Notes under the pieces: model-generated
The model's database searches: none
Seen by the model: only the letters and a program-made list of their open reading frames with translations
What the model was told of the DNA's origin: nothing
Translations under genes and position numbers: made by a program
NCBI GenBank assembly: GCA_027604705.1
Contig: JADHYV010000028.1
Span: 62,001-126,000 of the forward strand
Length of the DNA stretch: 64,000 bases
Direction: 5' to 3'
From: Allomyces arbusculus
Lineage: Eukaryota > Blastocladiomycota > Blastocladiomycetes > Blastocladiales > Blastocladiaceae
Shown here: positions 1 to 11,106 of the stretch, piece by piece
Layout: every line of letters starts with the position of its first letter
How positions within the stretch are numbered: the first letter of the stretch is position 1

Positions 1-704
1 TCCACCGTCTCCGCCCTCCCCGACACCATCTCCGACACCAAGACCAACGGTCTTACCCGCCCGCCCGCCCCCACGGCAACGAACCGCGCGCACGTCGACG
101 AGGCGCTGTCCGAGTGCGCTCGCCGTCCGCCCGCTCGACCGCTCGCAAAGCGGCCCTGCGCGCGCCTCGGCCTGCCCACCGTCCATTCAGCCCGCACCGC
201 CGACACCACCAGCAAGACGCCCCGTTCCGTTCGCTCGCGACCGTCTGCTGCCGTCGCGCTCCTCGCCGCTGTCGGCCTGCCTCTTTGCAAGCAAGCGCTA
301 CGAACCAAGCGGTCCCCGCGTGCTGCCTGACGTGGCCCGGCAAGTGCACTCTACCGGCCAGGAAGGTACGCACCAGCACTTCCTGCTCGCCGAGGTGGTG
401 GTGCCGCTGTCCTCGACGGCCCCCGCCCCCGCAACGCATTGCCACCCGCGCGCGACCCTGCGCACCGCCGCCTGCACCGCTCGGCTGCTTGCGTACTCGC
501 CTTTCCGAGACGCTCCGGGCGGGCAACCATCGAGGCATCATCGGCAGTGCCGCGCTGCTGGTCGCGCGTGCGGTGGTCGTTGCGCTCCCCCTTGCTGCTC
601 TTTTGGTGTCTTGCTCACGTACGCACGCACCTTGCTGCTCCACAGTGACTTGACCGCCCGCCCGCTCGCCCTCCTCCTGCCGCTCGCTCGCCGCTGCCGC
701 CACC
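1..704. other. Upstream region of the chitin synthase; no gene resolved
   Basis: Frame 1 on the + strand is open from the window edge to a stop at 328-330. It could be the 3' end of an upstream gene, but the peptide becomes Arg/Pro/Ala-rich and matches nothing I know. The remainder is C-rich, as expected for a promoter and 5' leader of the gene starting at 705. A 298-residue minus-strand open frame (53-949) is Ala/Arg-rich and overlaps the chitin synthase start, so I treat it as a composition artefact. Confidence 0.4.
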
Positions 705-3700
705 ATGGACCCGTCCAACCCATTAGCCACGCCCGTGGCCGGCCGCATCCTGGCCGTCGACCCCGAGGCCGTGGCCGCACGCCCGCGCAAGCTGCGCGAA
801 CGCGCCGACCGCGATGTCGACGAGTTTATTGCCAAGGTCCGCGGCTGGGAAGTCGGCGTCGAAGTCGATACCGAACCTGCTGCGCTGCCGGCCTTGGCTG
901 CTCGCGCCTTGACCGCGCTCAAAATGTCAGGCGCCTCGCAATCAATCATTGTTCGGTACGCGCTCGCGTTTTTTGGATTTAATTTTTTTGGACCTTGGCC
1001 CCGGACGCGGCTCGGTGGCTACTCTGGGTCGCCTGCCGCTGCGGTGGTGGGGGCGATGGCGATGGCTCGCTCCCGCCATCATCAACCGCACCAGCGTCAT
1101 CGTTGCCAACCTCGGCGTGCACAATAACCCTTGCTAACCGCAACCTCCCCGCACCCTTTATCTAGAGGCGACGGTCTCGTCGACAAGCACTCGGTCGTCA
1201 CGCAACTCGTCAACCACATCAACGCGCTCTCGGCCAAAAAGACGCACAAGGTGCACTCGCGCATCGCCGCAGCGCAGTTTGTCCTCGCCTCGCTCGGCAA
1301 CGTGCAAACGACGCGGTGCAACAATGTGAACCGCTTTGGCCACTGCACCGAGCTGCAATTCGACGACAAGCACAAGATGATTGGCGCGAAAATCCTCGAG
1401 TTTATGCTCGACAAGGACCGCGTCACGTCGGTGCCGACCGAGGAACGGTCCTACCACATCTTCTACTACTTGCTCGCGGGCGCCGCACCTGACCAGCGCA
1501 CGCAGTGGAAGCTGCAGGCCGACCCGGCCGGGTTCGAGTACCTGCGCACCGGATCCAAGGTGCTCGAGCGGTCCGACTCGGAAAACTTTTCGAAGTTCTT
1601 GAACGCGCTCAAGACCATCGGCCTCTCGAAAAAGTCGCAGAACCACGTGCTCGCCGTCCTTGCTGCGATTCTGCACTTGGGTCAGATCCAGTTTGTCGAC
1701 GCGAAAAACTCGGACAATGAAATGGCCGAGACACGCGTGCGCAACCGCGACGCTCTCGAGCACGCGGCAACGCTGCTCGCCGTGCCCGCCCAGGCGCTCG
1801 AGGACTCGCTTCTCTCGCACACCGGGTATGTCGGCAAGGACATGTGCACGATCGTGCACAACACACAGCAGGCACTCGCGCAAACCGCCTCGCTCGCGCG
1901 CACGCTCTACGGCCTGCTCTTCACGTGGATCGTCGAGTTTATCAACTCGCGCGTCAACTCCGACAACCCCGCCATGGTCCTCTCGATTGTCGAGTTCCCG
2001 GGCCCACAGACGTTCGCGCCCGTGACGCCCCAGTCGCCACCCGCCGCCGGGTTTTGGCCCACGCTCGCCAACCACATTGACGCGCGGTTCGATGGGTTCA
2101 CGGCACAGTACCTGCACGACCTCGTCAACGAGTTTGCGAACGAAGGCGTCTCGACGCGCGCGTTCAATTTGCCCACGCCGCCCACCAACCCGGACACACG
2201 CGCGATTCGGCGCAAGTTTAAGGACGCCGACCTCGAGACGATTTCGCTCGACGTGATCAAGCTGTTCCGTTCGTCGTGTACCAACGAGTTTATCGGTGGC
2301 CTGTTTGCGCTCAAGGCGATTGCTCTTGCGCAGGATCGCCGCAAGCTCACGCACGTGCCGTCCAAGCCGCTGCGCAAGTCGTCGATCAAGCGGTCCAAGT
2401 CGCGCCGCGAGGAGGACAATGGCGCGTCGTCGGCCGACGACGGCGCCGTGTCGGACCCGTCGGTGACCGACGAGCTCGACTCGTCGATTACCGAACTGCT
2501 CGGTGACTTGGCTGAGACCAACGTGTTCCTTGTGGCCTGTGGCGCGCCTGCAGCGACGCAGACGCTCGTTGGGCCCATGGTCCAGCAACTGCAGGCAGCG
2601 CTGCCCAACAGCGGCAACTTCCCGCTGCGCATGCCGCTGTCGCGCATGATCACGCGGTACTCTGGGCTCATGGCGTCGCACTCGATCGACGAGTCGCGAT
2701 CGGTGCGCGACCGCGTCGATCTGCTGCTGCGGTCGGTTGGTGTGGAAGACGCGGTCTCGGGCCGCGACGCCGTCTGGCTGTCGTGGAAGGGCATGACTTT
2801 GCTCGAGCGCGACTTGAAGCGGTTCAAGGAGTGGAAGAAGCAGCAAAAGGGCGACGACGGGCTCTCGTCGCAGTACACGGGCGTCAACCCGATGCGCCGC
2901 ACCGCATTTGACGATGGCGCGTCGTACGTCTCCGAGGATGACACGTACCAGTCCGACAACAACTCGATGTACGACGGGTTCTCGGTGCGTAACGGGTACA
3001 CCAAGACAGACTTGCACAGTGTCGCACACGACGTGATCAACCGCGACGCGATTGACGGGTTCGACCCGAACATTGACGTGCCGCGCGTCGTCGAAAAGCC
3101 CAAGGACTCGCCGTCGCGCCGCCGGTGGGTGATCTTTGCGTGGTGCATGACCTGGTGGATTCCGTCGTTTTTGCTCTCGTGCATTGGCCGCATGAAGGAC
3201 AAGAACATTCAAATGGCGTGGCGCGAGAAAGTCACGCTGTGTATCTTGATCTTCATCTTCTCGTGCATCATGCTCTTCTGTATCGCCATTGCCGGTCTCA
3301 TCATTTGCCCGTCGCGCGACTTGTTCTCGCCCAACGAGATGGAGTACCTGAGTAGCGAGAAGAAGGTGCTCGCGTCGGCGTACGGTCGCGTCTACGACTT
3401 GCTCGACCTGTCAGCGGGCGCCGCGCAGATCCCGTTCCACTCCAAGCAGTCGGTCGCGCCCTATGCGGGGCTCGATATTTCCATGGGCTTTCCGCGACTG
3501 CCGGCCGACTACTGCCCGACGCTAACCAAGGACAAGACCCTGTCACTCGGCGACAATGGCCGCAACGCGACCGCCGCCATGGCAATTGACTCTTCGCACA
3601 AGAACCGGCTGCTGCGCGATTCGAATTTCGCGGCGCAGATCAACGGGTGGCTCGCGTCCAAGACGTTCATCAAGGGCTATCTGGCCATTTCCGAGCAGGA

Positions 3701-6100
3701 CGTGGCCAATGGGTGGAACTACGAGACGACGCTCTACCGCGTCATCATCGACAAGTGGGTCTACGACTTGACGGGCTACTACACGAACCTCAAGGCGCTG
3801 CAGGGCGCCAAGTCGCAACGGTGGCTTGCGTTTGATTTCTCGGGGTCGGCCACGTCGACGCTCAAGAACATCGACGACTACATTGCCAACAAGGGCCACT
3901 CGGGCGAGGCTAACTTGAACAACGACGAGACGTTCATGAACCTGTGGAACAGCAACAAGGACCTGCGCAACTGCTTTGCCGCCATGTTCACGGTCGCCAA
4001 ACTCGACGAGCGCAAGACGCTCAAGTGCATGTATGCTGACTACATTTTGCTCGCCGTCTCGATCGTGCTCTGTTCGGTCATCTTGTTCAAGTTCTTGGCC
4101 GCACTGCAAATGCGCGGCGGCAACGAGACGCCCGAGAAGATGGACAAGTTCATCATGATCCAGATCCCGTGTTACACGGAAGATGAGACGGCCATGTCGA
4201 ACACGATCAACTCGATTGCGGCGCTCAAGTACGACGACAAGCGCAAGCTCATGGTCATCATCTGTGACGGTATGATTGTCGGTCGCGGTAATGACCGTCC
4301 CACGCCGCGCATCGTTCTCGACATTCTCGGCGTCGACCCGGCGCTCGACCCGGAACCGCTGTCCTACCAGGCGATTGGCGACGGGTCCAAGCAGCACAAC
4401 ATGGGCAAGGTCTACTCGGGGCTCTACGAATACGAGGGCCATCTCGTGCCGTACCTGGTGCTCGTCAAGGTTGGCAAGCCCAACGAGACGAACCGGCCTG
4501 GTAACCGCGGTAAGCGTGACTCGCAGATGATGCTGATGCGGTTCTTGAACCATCTGCACTACGACAAGCCCATGTCGCCGCTCGAGCTCGAGATTCGGCA
4601 CCACATCCAGACGATCATCGGCGTCGACCCCAAGTGGTACGAGTACATGCTGTGCATTGATTCGGATACGACCGTGCACGAGGACTCGTTGACGCAACTC
4701 GTCGCGTTCTGCATGACCGACCAACAAATTATTGGGTGCTGTGGCGAGACCAAGCTCATGAACGAAAAGTCGTCGCTGATCACCATGATTCAAGTCTACG
4801 AGTACTTCATCTCGCACCATCTCGCCAAGGCCTTCGAATCGCTGTTTGGGTCGGTGACCTGTTTGCCCGGTTGTTTCTCGATGTACCGCATCTACTCGGC
4901 GGCCAAGAACAAGCCGATTCTGTGCCACGACCAGATCGTGACCGAGTACTCAGACGTGCGCGTCAACACGCTGCACAAGAAGAACCTGCTCTCGCTCGGT
5001 GAAGATCGGTACCTGACGACGCTCATGCTCAAGACGTTCCCGCAAATGAAGACCAAGTTCACGCCGGCCGCCATTTGCTTCACGTTTGCGCCCGAGTCGT
5101 GGGCCGTCTTGCTCTCGCAGCGTCGCCGCTGGATTAACTCGACGTTCCATAACCTGTTTGAACTGGTCTGGCTCGAGGAACTGTGCGGCTTCTGCTGCTT
5201 CTCGATGCGGTTCATTGTCTTGATCGATCTCGTCTCTACTATCACGCAGCCCGCCACGGTCATGTACCTCGGTTACCTGATTTACTTGACGGTCTACGCG
5301 ATCATGCACGACCAGAGCCTCAACGTGGTCATGATCTCGCTGATTCTGATTGCGGCCATGTATGGCCTGCAAGCGATTGTGTTCATTCTGAAAAAGGAGT
5401 TCAGTCACGTCGTCTGGATGCTCATCTACATTCTCGCCGTGCCCGTCTTCTCGTTCTTCATTCCGCTCTACGCCTTCTGGCGCCAGGACGAGTACGTTTT
5501 GCTTTTCTCGCAAGTTCCTTTCGTTCATTTCGCGGCCGATATGCTGACCACTTTTCGTCGATTAGTTTCTCGTGGGGTAACACGCGCGTCATTGTCGGCG
5601 ACAAGGGCGAGAAGCAGGCCATTCGCGAAGAGGACGAGTACTTTGACGTGTCGATGATCAAGCACATGACCTGGGACGACTACCAGGCCGAACTCAACGA
5701 GACGCGGTCGCAGGCGTCGCACATGACCGACATGGAGCGCGAACGCGAATTGCGCGAAATGCACGAGCTGCAGCTGTTGCAGCAGTCGTTGCCGTCGCCC
5801 GGCGCACGACCGCTCTCGGTCGGTTCCTCCCGGTCACTCTACTTGGCCGCGGCCGCGGCCGGTGGGAGCCCAGCGTCGATGCCGGCTTCGCACATGTCGC
5901 TCGCTGCGCCCGCCGGTGGCATGCCGTCGGACGCCGAGCTGACGTACGAGATCCAGCGCATTTTGCGGTCGGCCGACTTGATGCGGATCACCAAGAAGCA
6001 GGTGCGCGAGGAACTGTCGGCGCTGTTCGGGGTCGACTTGACGCCACGCAAGGAGTTTATCAACATCACCATCGACGCGACGCTGCGCGACATTATGTAA
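705..6100 (+). CDS. Chitin synthase with degenerate myosin-like N-terminus (class V/VII type)
   Basis: Polymerises GlcNAc from UDP-GlcNAc into chitin at the plasma membrane. Three exons: 705-955, 1166-5491, 5566-6100, giving 1703 residues. The start sits in a strong Kozak context (GCCGCCACCATGG). Residues ~75-600 align with the myosin-motor-like domain of fungal class V/VII chitin synthases, but the P-loop and switch motifs are not recognisable. Two TM segments follow at ~737-795, then a luminal cytochrome-b5-like stretch, a TM at ~1040-1064 and the GT2 catalytic core. The core has DSD (~1250), EDRYL (~1363) and QRRRW (~1402), followed by a C-terminal TM cluster. The last ~55 residues (ITKKQVREELSALFG and on) are a DEK-C-type domain. 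Joining exon 2 to exon 3 restores the family motif DFSWGNTRV, which confirms intron 2. Family certain; class assignment inferred. Confidence 0.93.
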
Positions 6101-6809
6101 GTTGGCGCATGCTGCGGTCGGTCGGTGCGCGGGCGTCGGTCGGGTGTTCGTTGGTTGGCGTGTTTTGGCTTCCCGTTTCTTTGTCGTTGTTTCGCCTTTC
6201 TCGTTCGGCTTGTACTGTCGTTCCTTTGCCCTTGCCAGGCCCCCTCATGGCTTTTATATGTGCTCCATCCCCTCATCCGCATTCACATCCCCGTTTTGCG
6301 CCATCGTTTTCTCATCCATGTTTTTTACTTGTTTCTCGTGCCTTGCTCCTCCCTGGGATTCCTCTTGCTGACGTTTGCTGTGTTGTTTTTTGTTGTGTTT
6401 TTCATGGGCTTTTGCGCATCGCAATCAACTTTGCACGCATCTTCATCTTGGTCGTGGTTTCAATTGTGCGCGTTTCGCGCTGTCGAATCGGAAGGTGGAG
6501 TGGCACGGCACGGGCCGGAAAAATCTGGCTGCAACTTAGACTTTCCGAGGTGAACACTCCGCCCCAAGGATTAGATGCGCTTTGTCGCGACGGCCGTTTG
6601 CCAAGCATCTAAAGCGGACAACACGCGATGACGGCCAGACAAAGGAAACGCTGACAACCAATCGCTTGTTGGGTACATAAATACGCTTCCACCAAAAGGA
6701 TCGAACAAAGTAGAAAAAAAAAAACGCCGACTGCCCGTCACAGAGCCCTACCGCGGCCGCATCCTCCACGGCCGACCGCGTCTGCGCACACCCGCAAGAC
6801 CCTGCTCGC
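6101..6809. other. Convergent intergenic region
   Basis: This 709-bp stretch lies between the stop of the chitin synthase (+) and the stop of the PWWP gene (-). It is pyrimidine- and T-rich on the + strand in its first half, and has a run of ten A near 6715. It probably holds the two 3' UTRs. I see no gene in it. Confidence 0.6.
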
Positions 6810-8850
6810 TCAGGCCATCTTGGCGGCCAGCGCATCGAGCACGTCCTGCACCTTACCCGCCACATTCTGCGCCTCGAGCACGGGCGTGACGGCTTCGTCA
6901 AACTGCGCCTGCGCAATCATGCGCAGCACTTTCGGGATCTTGGTCTCGTTGAAGAGCGCGGCATTGAAGTGCTCGCCGTTCAGGTACGCCAGCATGTGCT
7001 TGAACGTGGCATTCACGGCGGCCCAGTCGACGGTCGCGATCGTGGCCGGCTGCACGCGCGGCGCATCGCCAATCGACTTGTCCTTAATAAACGTTTTTTG
7101 CAGCGTGTGCCGCCACTTCATGAGCATGTCGCGCGCGTACTCGCCGACCAGCGGACCGGGCGCGTCGTCGTCGTCGGCCGCGGCGGTTTGCTTGCCCTTC
7201 TAGAGATGGAAAGTGGTCGGTTGGTGAGAGTGGGAAAGTCATCCACCCTGAAAAAAACCCGGGGACACCCCCCCCCCCCCTCCTCCTCTACGTACGCGCT
7301 TTGGCCGCTTCGGCGTCGCCGCCTCGACATGTTCGTCCTCGTCATGCTCCGCCGTCGTGCGCTTGCGCGACGACCGCGGCGTCGCCTTGGCCTTGGTTGT
7401 CGGGGTGGAGGACGCCTTGCTGGCCGCCTTGCGCTTGGGCGTTGCCTTGGCGCGCGACGGCCGTGCGGGCGCCGGCTCGTCGCTTTCCTCGGCCATCTCG
7501 TCGTCCTCGGCCAATTCGTCGTCGCTGCCCTGCATCTTGCGCGCCTCCGTGTACTGGTGCCACTTGCGCACTTCCTCGTGAGCGAGTTCGCGCTCGTCGC
7601 GCGCCTGGTCAACGGCCTTGGTGTTGCCCTTGGTCTGCAGCGCCTCCACGTTGGGCTCAAACGGCAGGATCAGGTCGGGGGGGATGAAACCACTGTGCAG
7701 ATCGTGAGGGGCGGGGCGGTGGTGAGCGCAATGAGTCGATCGACGACGGGCACAAACAAGCAGGCATGCAGCGCGATGCGGTGCGGTGCGGCGCGGGCGC
7801 GTGTGTGGCGGGGCGGTTGGGCACATCGCGTGCGCGCGCGTGCCGTGCGACGGGCGTGACGGGACGACCTCCGCGCGCATGTGTGCCCGCAGGCGCAAGC
7901 CAGTTCGGTCCGTGCCACCACCTCCGTGCGTCCCGTCCCGATCGGGCCGCGGCGGCGGCCGTACGGACGCAAGCACGCAAGCACGCACGCACGCAAGGGG
8001 AGGACGAACGGCGGTCGACCACTCCAAACCCGCGCGCGCACCTTCGCGACAGATCGATCGAAACAGAGAGAGAGAAATTGAGAGCCAACACGTACAACTG
8101 GAACGACCCAAAGAAAATGACGGGCACTTCGGACGGATGCTTGCGCTGTGCGAGCATCTCTGCCGGCACGTTGCTGTCCGCCAACACCATGGCGGGCCAG
8201 AACGGGTGGCCCTTGACCTGGGCAAAGACGACGTCGTCGACCTTGGGCGGCTCGTCGTCGGCGTCGAACCGCACCAGATCAGTCCGGTGCCGAGCCGTCG
8301 ACGACCGCCGCGTCTTGGTCATGGTGATCCGCCGCGGCTTCGACTTGCGGCGCGCCGGCGTCTTGGGCGTCTTGGGCGCCGATTCGGCACCTTCGGCGTC
8401 GGACGCGGGCGCGGTTGCGGGCGCAGATTCGGTCGGTTCGGCCTCGGTGGGGGTGTCGACGTCCATGGGCTCGGCGGCAGGTTGGTCGGCCGGCGGCGGC
8501 GGAATTGCGTCGGCGGTGGCGGTGGCGGAGGGGGCAGCGACAGGCGCGGGGGCCTCAACCGGCGCAGCGGGCGCGGCAGGTGCAGACTCGACGGGAGCGG
8601 CCTCGTTGCTTGGTGCGCTCGCCTTGGCGGGCGACCGACGCGGCGAGGCGGCGGCGGCCGGGACCTTGGTCGGCGACGCCGGACGAGCAGGGGATGCGGG
8701 GGCGGCGCGAGCGGGCGACTTGGCGCGAGCGGGGGACACGGGCTGTGCGGCCGTCGTCGTCGTCGCCGTCGTCGTCGCCGTGGCGGCGGCGGGTTCGGCA
8801 GCGGCGGTGCCGTTGGCGTGCGTTGGCGAGTGTGGGGCGGGCGCGTCCAT
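6810..8850 (-). CDS. PWWP-domain protein with C-terminal IBD/TFIIS-N-like domain (LEDGF/HDGF-like)
   Basis: Probable chromatin reader of methylated histone H3. Three exons on the minus strand: 8850-8096, 7692-7296, 7199-6810; 513 residues. The start is the AAGATGG codon at 8850; a longer open frame to 8967 is low-complexity and probably 5' UTR. Residues 1-190 are Ala/Pro/Thr/Ser-rich and disordered. A PWWP domain follows at ~205-275 (VDDVVFAQVKGHPFWPAMV; the signature tetrad reads HPFWP). Splicing exon 1 to 2 gives FFGSFQFGFIPP, completing the PWWP fold. A basic Lys/Arg/Ser/Thr linker follows. The last ~110 residues (AALFNETKIPKVLRMIAQ in the middle) resemble the helical IBD/TFIIS-N domain that in LEDGF binds partners. 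PWWP is secure, IBD is inference. Introns hold a CA/CG-rich microsatellite and a C13 run. Confidence 0.8.
7268..7280. repeat. C13 homopolymer in a PWWP-gene intron
   Basis: Thirteen consecutive C on the + strand (G on the sense strand), 16-28 nt downstream of the intron-2 splice donor. The run is prone to length change and to sequencing error. Confidence 0.95.
7966..7996. repeat. Short ACGC/AAGC microsatellite in a PWWP-gene intron
   Basis: Imperfect tandem ACGCAAGC / ACGC units inside intron 1 (8095-7693). No coding role. Confidence 0.8.
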
Positions 8851-9620
8851 CTTGTGGAGGGTGGGAATCGGGCGCGATCGGTGGCGAGCGGGCCCGGCAC
8901 AGGGAGACGGGGCACAAGGGAGGGAGAGGGAGAGAGAGAGGACGGGCGGAGCGGTCGTCGTGGCCAAGGCTTCACGAGTGGATGCTGCCCGTCGCGTCGT
9001 CGTCGATTCGGCGGGCAGAGCGGCCGGCCCCTCTGCGGTGGGCCATCACGTGCGCTTGACCACGCCGCCGCGGCCGACAGCGCCGCACTGCGTTCCTCGC
9101 GGCGCGCTCGCCATCGTGTCTCCCGCCGCCCGGATAACTTGCTGCACTCGGCGTGTCGCGCGCGCTCCTGCTGCTGGACGCCGCTCGACGTCACGGCGGG
9201 CGCTGGGTTGAGCGGTTCGCGGCAGTGGACTTGTGGTCGAGGTGGCGATTGTTGCAATGGCTCCGTGCGCTCAGCGCGCCACTGGCGTTCTGGTCCACCG
9301 TGGCCCACGGCATCGTCGCGGGCGTGCTTGCATCGTCGTGAGCTCGTGGCGGCTGCGACGGCGCGGTCGCGGTGCCGGAGACAGCAGCACGGCCCCGCCA
9401 TGCCGATGGTGGCGGCTTGCGCGACCTGTCAAACGGCGCGTGCCTCCGAGGCGCACGTGCGCGCACGTGGCCACTCACCGCACGTCGCGACCGCGTCTCG
9501 CGCTTGGACACTCACCGCCGCCAGCAACCACACAAGCGTCGACCACGACGTCGACGTTGCTGTTCTGTCTGCGGTGATCGCACCCGACGCTGCAACTGCC
9601 CGCGTTCCCTGCGCGCCGCC
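8851..9620. promoter_or_regulatory. Divergent promoter region, PWWP gene / TGS1
   Basis: This 770-bp GC-rich gap separates two genes transcribed away from each other. Purine-rich GA repeats at 8917-8942 flank the PWWP side. Long open frames cross the region on both strands but are Arg-rich shadows. No TATA box was identified. The promoter role is inferred from orientation only. Confidence 0.45.
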
Positions 9621-10748
9621 ATGGCCCGCACCAAGCCAAACAAGAACCGCCAGCGCAACAAGGCGGCGCGCGCCGCGGCTGATGCCGCCGCCAACGCCCA
9701 TGCTCAACTGTCCGCCGCTGAGAAAGCTGCAGCCGCCCGTGCCATCCGCAAACAGGCCGTCACGGGCCCCGGCGTGCGTGCCCAAGTTCTGGCCCGTGCC
9801 GTGAAGCTCCCCACCGAGGGTCTGCGCACCTCGCGCCGCCTGCGACGCGCCAAACAGCGCACCGTCGAGGTCCCTCCGCTTGCCGACCTGCTGCCGCCGC
9901 CCACCAACGGCCATGCCTCGCTGCCCGACCGCGTGAAAAAGTACTGGGGGCGCCGACGCAACCTGTTTTCCAAATTCGACGAGGGCGTGCGACTCGACGA
10001 GGGTAGATAGTTGATTCGCGCCATGATCGAGTTCGTATGCTGGTTGATCGACACACACTCCATCTAGTCGGTTGGTTTTCTGTAACGCCCGAACCCATCG
10101 CGCAGCACCTCGCCGAACGCTGCCGGTCGAATCTGGTCATTGATGCGTTTGCTGGCGTCGGCGGCAACGCCATCCAGTTTGCCATGACCTGCGAGCAAGT
10201 CGTTGCAATTGAACTGGACCCGGTACGGCTCGCATGCGCGCGACACAATGCCGAAATTTACGGCGTCGCCGACCGAATCGAGTTTGTTCTCGGCGACGCG
10301 ATTCAGTTCCTGGAACGCACCAAATTGCAGCCTGACGTGATTTTCCTGAGCCCGCCATGGGGTGGGCCAGAGTACTTGCAGCAGGAGAGTTATGGCCTCG
10401 ATATGATGCCGCTCGATTGGTACCATGTTTTCCACCCGCTTTCGCGGCGCAACATGGCGCAAAGACTGACCTCAGGCGTGCAACAGGAAACGGCTCCTCA
10501 AGGCCTGCTACAAACTCACGCCTAACCTCGCCATCTACATGCCCAAAAACTTGCACAATAAGGCGATCCCGCAGCTCGCGCGTGGCCACACTGTCGAGGT
10601 CGAGGAAATGGTCACGCACCGCAACGTGCGCGCCGTCACCCTATATACGGGCGCGCTGGCCGTTGCCGCTGCCGCAGCAAGCGAATCGGACGGGGAGGAG
10701 GAGGAAAAGGAGGGTGAGGTGGACGGCTCGGTCGAGGCGTCGACATAG
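9621..10748 (+). CDS. TGS1: Trimethylguanosine synthase (snRNA/snoRNA cap hypermethylase)
   Basis: Converts the m7G cap of spliceosomal snRNAs and snoRNAs to 2,2,7-trimethylguanosine using S-adenosylmethionine, in nucleus/nucleolus. Three exons: 9621-10002, 10068-10419, 10487-10748; 331 residues. The start is GCCGCCATGG. Residues 1-110 form a basic N-terminus rich in Lys/Arg/Ala. The family block KYWGRRRNLFSKFDEGVRLD runs across the first splice into GWFSVTPEPIA. The class I methyltransferase fold shows motif I IDAFAGVGGN (~152), acidic AIELDP, and the TGS1 hallmark SPPWGGPEY (~222), where the Trp stacks on the m7G base. For intron 2 I used the GTACCA donor because it keeps phase and matches family spacing; another acceptor is possible. 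A Glu-rich tail ends the protein. Length is near the small fungal enzymes. Confidence 0.93.
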
Positions 10749-11106
10749 TTCGACCCGGGCTGCGCGAGCGCGAGAGCGCGATTACTGTGGTGTGCTAAGA
10801 TTTTGGGACGATTCGTAGTGTGAGCTTGCTAATTTCTGGTGTGATTCTCGTTGAAAAATGAAGAGGCGACATTAGTTTTGTTCCTGCCCGACTTCTGTTT
10901 AAGTTGTTCGCGTCTCATCCCATCTCCCCAGCACGCCCAACGAGTTATGATGCATTCTCGCGATTTCAAGAGATGTCGATGATGACGAAATCAAAACTGC
11001 TTGCATTGTACAGACAGACACAAAAGATACAAAATGGAACAACCAAAACCGAATCAAAAAAATCACTACGCTGTGATGCGCCCTCTCTCTTTCGCTCCGC
11101 CGGCGT
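10749..11106. other. Convergent intergenic region
   Basis: A 358-bp stretch between the stops of TGS1 (+) and the giant repeat gene (-). It is markedly more AT-rich than its surroundings, as expected for facing 3' UTRs. No gene seen. Confidence 0.6.

Noticed and set aside
1158-3212. 684-codon minus-strand open frame opposite the chitin synthase
   Set aside because: It is exactly antisense to a strongly conserved coding exon. The peptide is Arg/Val/His-rich with no domain, a usual shadow in GC-rich codon usage.
3543-4928. 461-codon minus-strand open frame
   Set aside because: Antisense to the catalytic core of the chitin synthase; composition-driven shadow.
7786-9804. 672-codon plus-strand open frame
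   Set aside because: It runs antisense through the PWWP gene and its promoter and into TGS1 in the wrong frame; Arg/Gly-rich with no conserved motif.
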